A model generated the notes under the pieces. It was given only the letters and a program-made list of their open reading frames with translations. It did no database searches and was not told the origin of the DNA. 64,000 nucleotides of DNA from Epilithonimonas hominis (GTDB taxonomy: Bacteria > Bacteroidota > Bacteroidia > Flavobacteriales > Weeksellaceae). The DNA lies in the NCBI RefSeq assembly GCF_003730015.1, contig NZ_RJTU01000071.1, forward strand, positions 43,760-107,759, in the 5' to 3' direction. The translations under genes were made by a program, and so were the position numbers. Every line of letters begins with the position of its first letter. The first letter of the stretch is position 1. Of the stretch, positions 62,425 through 64,000 are shown one piece after another.

Positions 62425-63237
62425 CTAGAAAAGGGTAGTTGAAAGCTGTACTCTTGCGTACTTATGAGAAGGATTCCAGAGGACTCCAGCATTTACTGGG
62501 AAATTTGCATCAAATATTTTCAGGTTTCTTGTTGCCACAAGACCAACATTAACCAGGTCAAATTTGTTTTCGCCATTACCATACAAAAAAGTTGTTTCTC
62601 CTTTATTGTTGTCACCTGGATTAAGAGCAAAGCCTGCTCCAACCAAGGCTTTTAAATTGGTTTTCTTCCCTCGTATCAATGGGTAACTTGCTTCCACATA
62701 AGTAGAATATTTGTTGGCATCATATTCTCCTTTGTCGTTTAATTTCACTTCTCCTGCATTAGCTCCTCCATACAATAAAACATCGGCTTCTAATCTCAAA
62801 GGAAAATGGTCATTAAATTGATAGGAAGTTCTAAGATCTATTATATGAGCAGTTTTGGTGTGTCCGTAGTTGAAAATATCTTTTGAAGAAACAATTTCGT
62901 TGATGTTTCGAGAATTGAACAAATCCCAGAGCGCAATAGAAAGTCCTTCCGTTTTGTATTGGATGTAATAATTGATTTCCTTGTAATGGGTGTCATCGGA
63001 GTCATTAGAAATTGCCATGCCACCCCATATACCTATTTGGAAGTGTTTGTTTTTATCCAAATCATAATACAGCTGGGCTGTAACAGTTGGTTTGTCCGAG
63101 ATTACCAAACCTCTCCATAAATGAGCTGTTTCTAGTCCTGCGGTAAGGTGTAGGTTTTCGGTAGGCTGAGGTTCTTCTTTTGCGAAGGCAAAAACAGATA
63201 GTAGACTGATGCCAAATGCGGCTATATATTTTTTCAA
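62425..63237 (-). CDS. Outer-membrane porin-like protein (TorF/Gcw_chp type)
   Basis: The protein (270 aa) has a signal peptide (AFGISLLSVFAFA) and an antiparallel beta-barrel sequence. HLTAGLETAHLWRGLVISDKPTVTAQLYYD matches the opening of the TorF/Gcw_chp group (start of barrel, then RG..S..P), and strands continue to the end KYARVQLSTTLF, which has a terminal Phe as in outer-membrane proteins. It lies 18 bases downstream of a glycerol facilitator gene, so passage of glycerol or a similar solute through the outer membrane is likely. Confidence 0.8.
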   Translation of the reverse strand: MKKYIAAFGISLLSVFAFAKEEPQPTENLHLTAGLETAHLWRGLVISDKPTVTAQLYYDLDKNKHFQIGIWGGMAISNDSDDTHYKEINYYIQYKTEGLSIALWDLFNSRNINEIVSSKDIFNYGHTKTAHIIDLRTSYQFNDHFPLRLEADVLLYGGANAGEVKLNDKGEYDANKYSTYVEASYPLIRGKKTNLKALVGAGFALNPGDNNKGETTFLYGNGENKFDLVNVGLVATRNLKIFDANFPVNAGVLWNPSHKYARVQLSTTLF

Positions 63238-63255
63238 AGTAATAGTTTTTTTTGA

Positions 63256-63975
63256 TTAATGAATTGCTTGATATGCTAAAATGGCTAAAATAGCTCCAAC
63301 TATAGGTCCAATTACAGGGATCCAGGCGTACCCCCAATCGCTGGTTCCTTTACCTTTTATTGGTAAAATAGCATGCATGATTCTAGGTCCTAAATCTCTT
63401 GCGGGGTTAATAGCATAACCCGTAGTTCCGCCTAGAGATACACCAATAGCCCAGATTAATGTAGTAATTGGCCACAAGCCGATGCTGCCTACAGTTTCGC
63501 CTTGAGTGGATGCAAAGCTTGATGAGACAAAAATCAAAACAAAAGTTCCTAAAGCTTCTGAGAATAAATTGGACCATGTGTTTTTAATTGCAGGTCCGGT
63601 ACTGTAGCAAGCAAGCTGAGCGCCTGGATCCTCAAAAGTAGCATCAAAATGATCTTTGTACATTAGCCAAACTAAGAAGGCTCCGGCCATTGCTCCTAGA
63701 AATTCTCCACCTAGATAAGAGATTAGCTCTGTAGAGGTAATTCCGTTTCCAATAAATGTAGCAATACTTACAGCGGGGTTTAGATGTGCTGCACTTCCCA
63801 AATTGAGAGCAACTGCCGCTCCGGAAAAAACGGCAAAAGCCCAACCTGCGGTAATGACAATTAATCCCGCTCCGTTACCTTTTGTTTTTTGTAATAATAC
63901 ATTGGCTACAACGCCATTTCCTAGAAGAATGAGAATCAATGTTCCCAATAATTCTGCGATAAAAATGTTTGACAT
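63256..63975 (-). CDS. glpF: Glycerol facilitator / aquaglyceroporin, MIP family
   Basis: The protein (239 aa) has six membrane helices and two NPA half-helices: HLNPAVS (about 65-71) and INPARDLGP (about 189-197). The Asp after NPAR is the mark of GlpF-type channels; water-selective AqpZ has Ser there. It lets glycerol cross the inner membrane. The start at 63975 is an ATG with 25 bases of window beyond it. A glycerol kinase gene, its usual partner, is not in view but may lie just outside. Confidence 0.93.
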   Translation of the reverse strand: MSNIFIAELLGTLILILLGNGVVANVLLQKTKGNGAGLIVITAGWAFAVFSGAAVALNLGSAAHLNPAVSIATFIGNGITSTELISYLGGEFLGAMAGAFLVWLMYKDHFDATFEDPGAQLACYSTGPAIKNTWSNLFSEALGTFVLIFVSSSFASTQGETVGSIGLWPITTLIWAIGVSLGGTTGYAINPARDLGPRIMHAILPIKGKGTSDWGYAWIPVIGPIVGAILAILAYQAIH

Positions 63976-64000
63976 GTTATAATAACCTGAGTTCGGGATA

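Noticed and set aside
1..64000. tRNA, rRNA, insertion sequence, prophage or integrase genes
   Set aside because: I looked for these on both strands and found no convincing cloverleaf, transposase or integrase motif, so none is reported.

Overview
The window reads as chromosome of a low-GC Bacteroidota in the class Flavobacteriia, most like Weeksellaceae (Chryseobacterium/Epilithonimonas type). The support is: TAnnTTTG-type -7 boxes with an upstream TTG at several genes and few Shine-Dalgarno sequences; a cbb3 oxidase with a fused CcoN-CcoO; the DUF6089-uppS-bamA-ompH-ompH block; a type IX secretion sorting tail; several TonB-dependent receptors; and the DUF4252 and HU-CCDC81 families. I saw no rRNA, tRNA, CRISPR array or insertion sequence. 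The genus is inferred from gene content and recall, not from a search.

Layout, left to right. 1-9017: the end of an exopolysaccharide or capsule locus, all on +, with an EpsG-like polymerase (cut by the window edge), a GT-C-type membrane protein, a ureohydrolase-fold protein with a degraded metal site, a GT2 glycosyltransferase, a WecA/MraY-type initiating transferase, a Wza-like exporter and a Wzc-like tyrosine kinase with a (Gly-Tyr)10 tail; a terminator closes it. 9200-14524: envelope biogenesis (DUF6089, uppS, bamA, two OmpH/Skp chaperones). 14585-18145: thioesterase, rfbD-like reductase, a secreted unknown and a TPR protein. 18204-22248 (-): zinc metallopeptidase, ribH, YfgM-like TPR protein, apt and a lipoprotein. 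22396-24839 (+): a stand-alone RapZ C-terminal domain, a MurU-like nucleotidyltransferase, a LOG-family protein and a DUF6702-like protein.

25205-34046 (-) is a complete cbb3 oxidase locus: ccoI, ccoS, ccoNO, ccoQ-like, ccoP, ccoG, fixH and a TauE/SafE-like membrane protein. A Crp/Fnr regulator is divergent from ccoI, and a perfect CTGAC-N4-GTCAG dyad lies upstream of ccoS. 34943-37279 (+) holds panB, a lipoprotein hydrolase and an RluA-type pseudouridine synthase. 37276-40717 (-) holds an AAA_14/DUF4143 ATPase preceded by a 32-bp tandem repeat, and a TonB-family outer-membrane receptor. 40857-41869 (+) is an ECF sigma factor with a small membrane protein that has a duplicated 22-residue motif. 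41970-47319 (-) holds the two aconitases AcnA and AcnB.

47602-64000 is more accessory: DUF2752 and WG-repeat proteins; a TPP riboswitch controlling a TonB-dependent receptor (probable thiamin uptake); a T9SS cargo protein; an HU-like membrane protein; a thioesterase; a 2-hydroxyacid dehydrogenase; a surface lipoprotein cassette behind a 17-T tract; a class C beta-lactamase-like lipoprotein; a secreted protein gene broken by a one-base frameshift; an ECF sigma operon with DUF4252 proteins, one fused to an adhesin-like GIN domain; and, on -, an outer-membrane porin-like protein next to a glycerol facilitator. The strongest candidates for new biology are the two ECF-sigma modules, the poly-T lipoprotein cassette, the RapZ-C/MurU pair and the split small ORF at 24869-25136.
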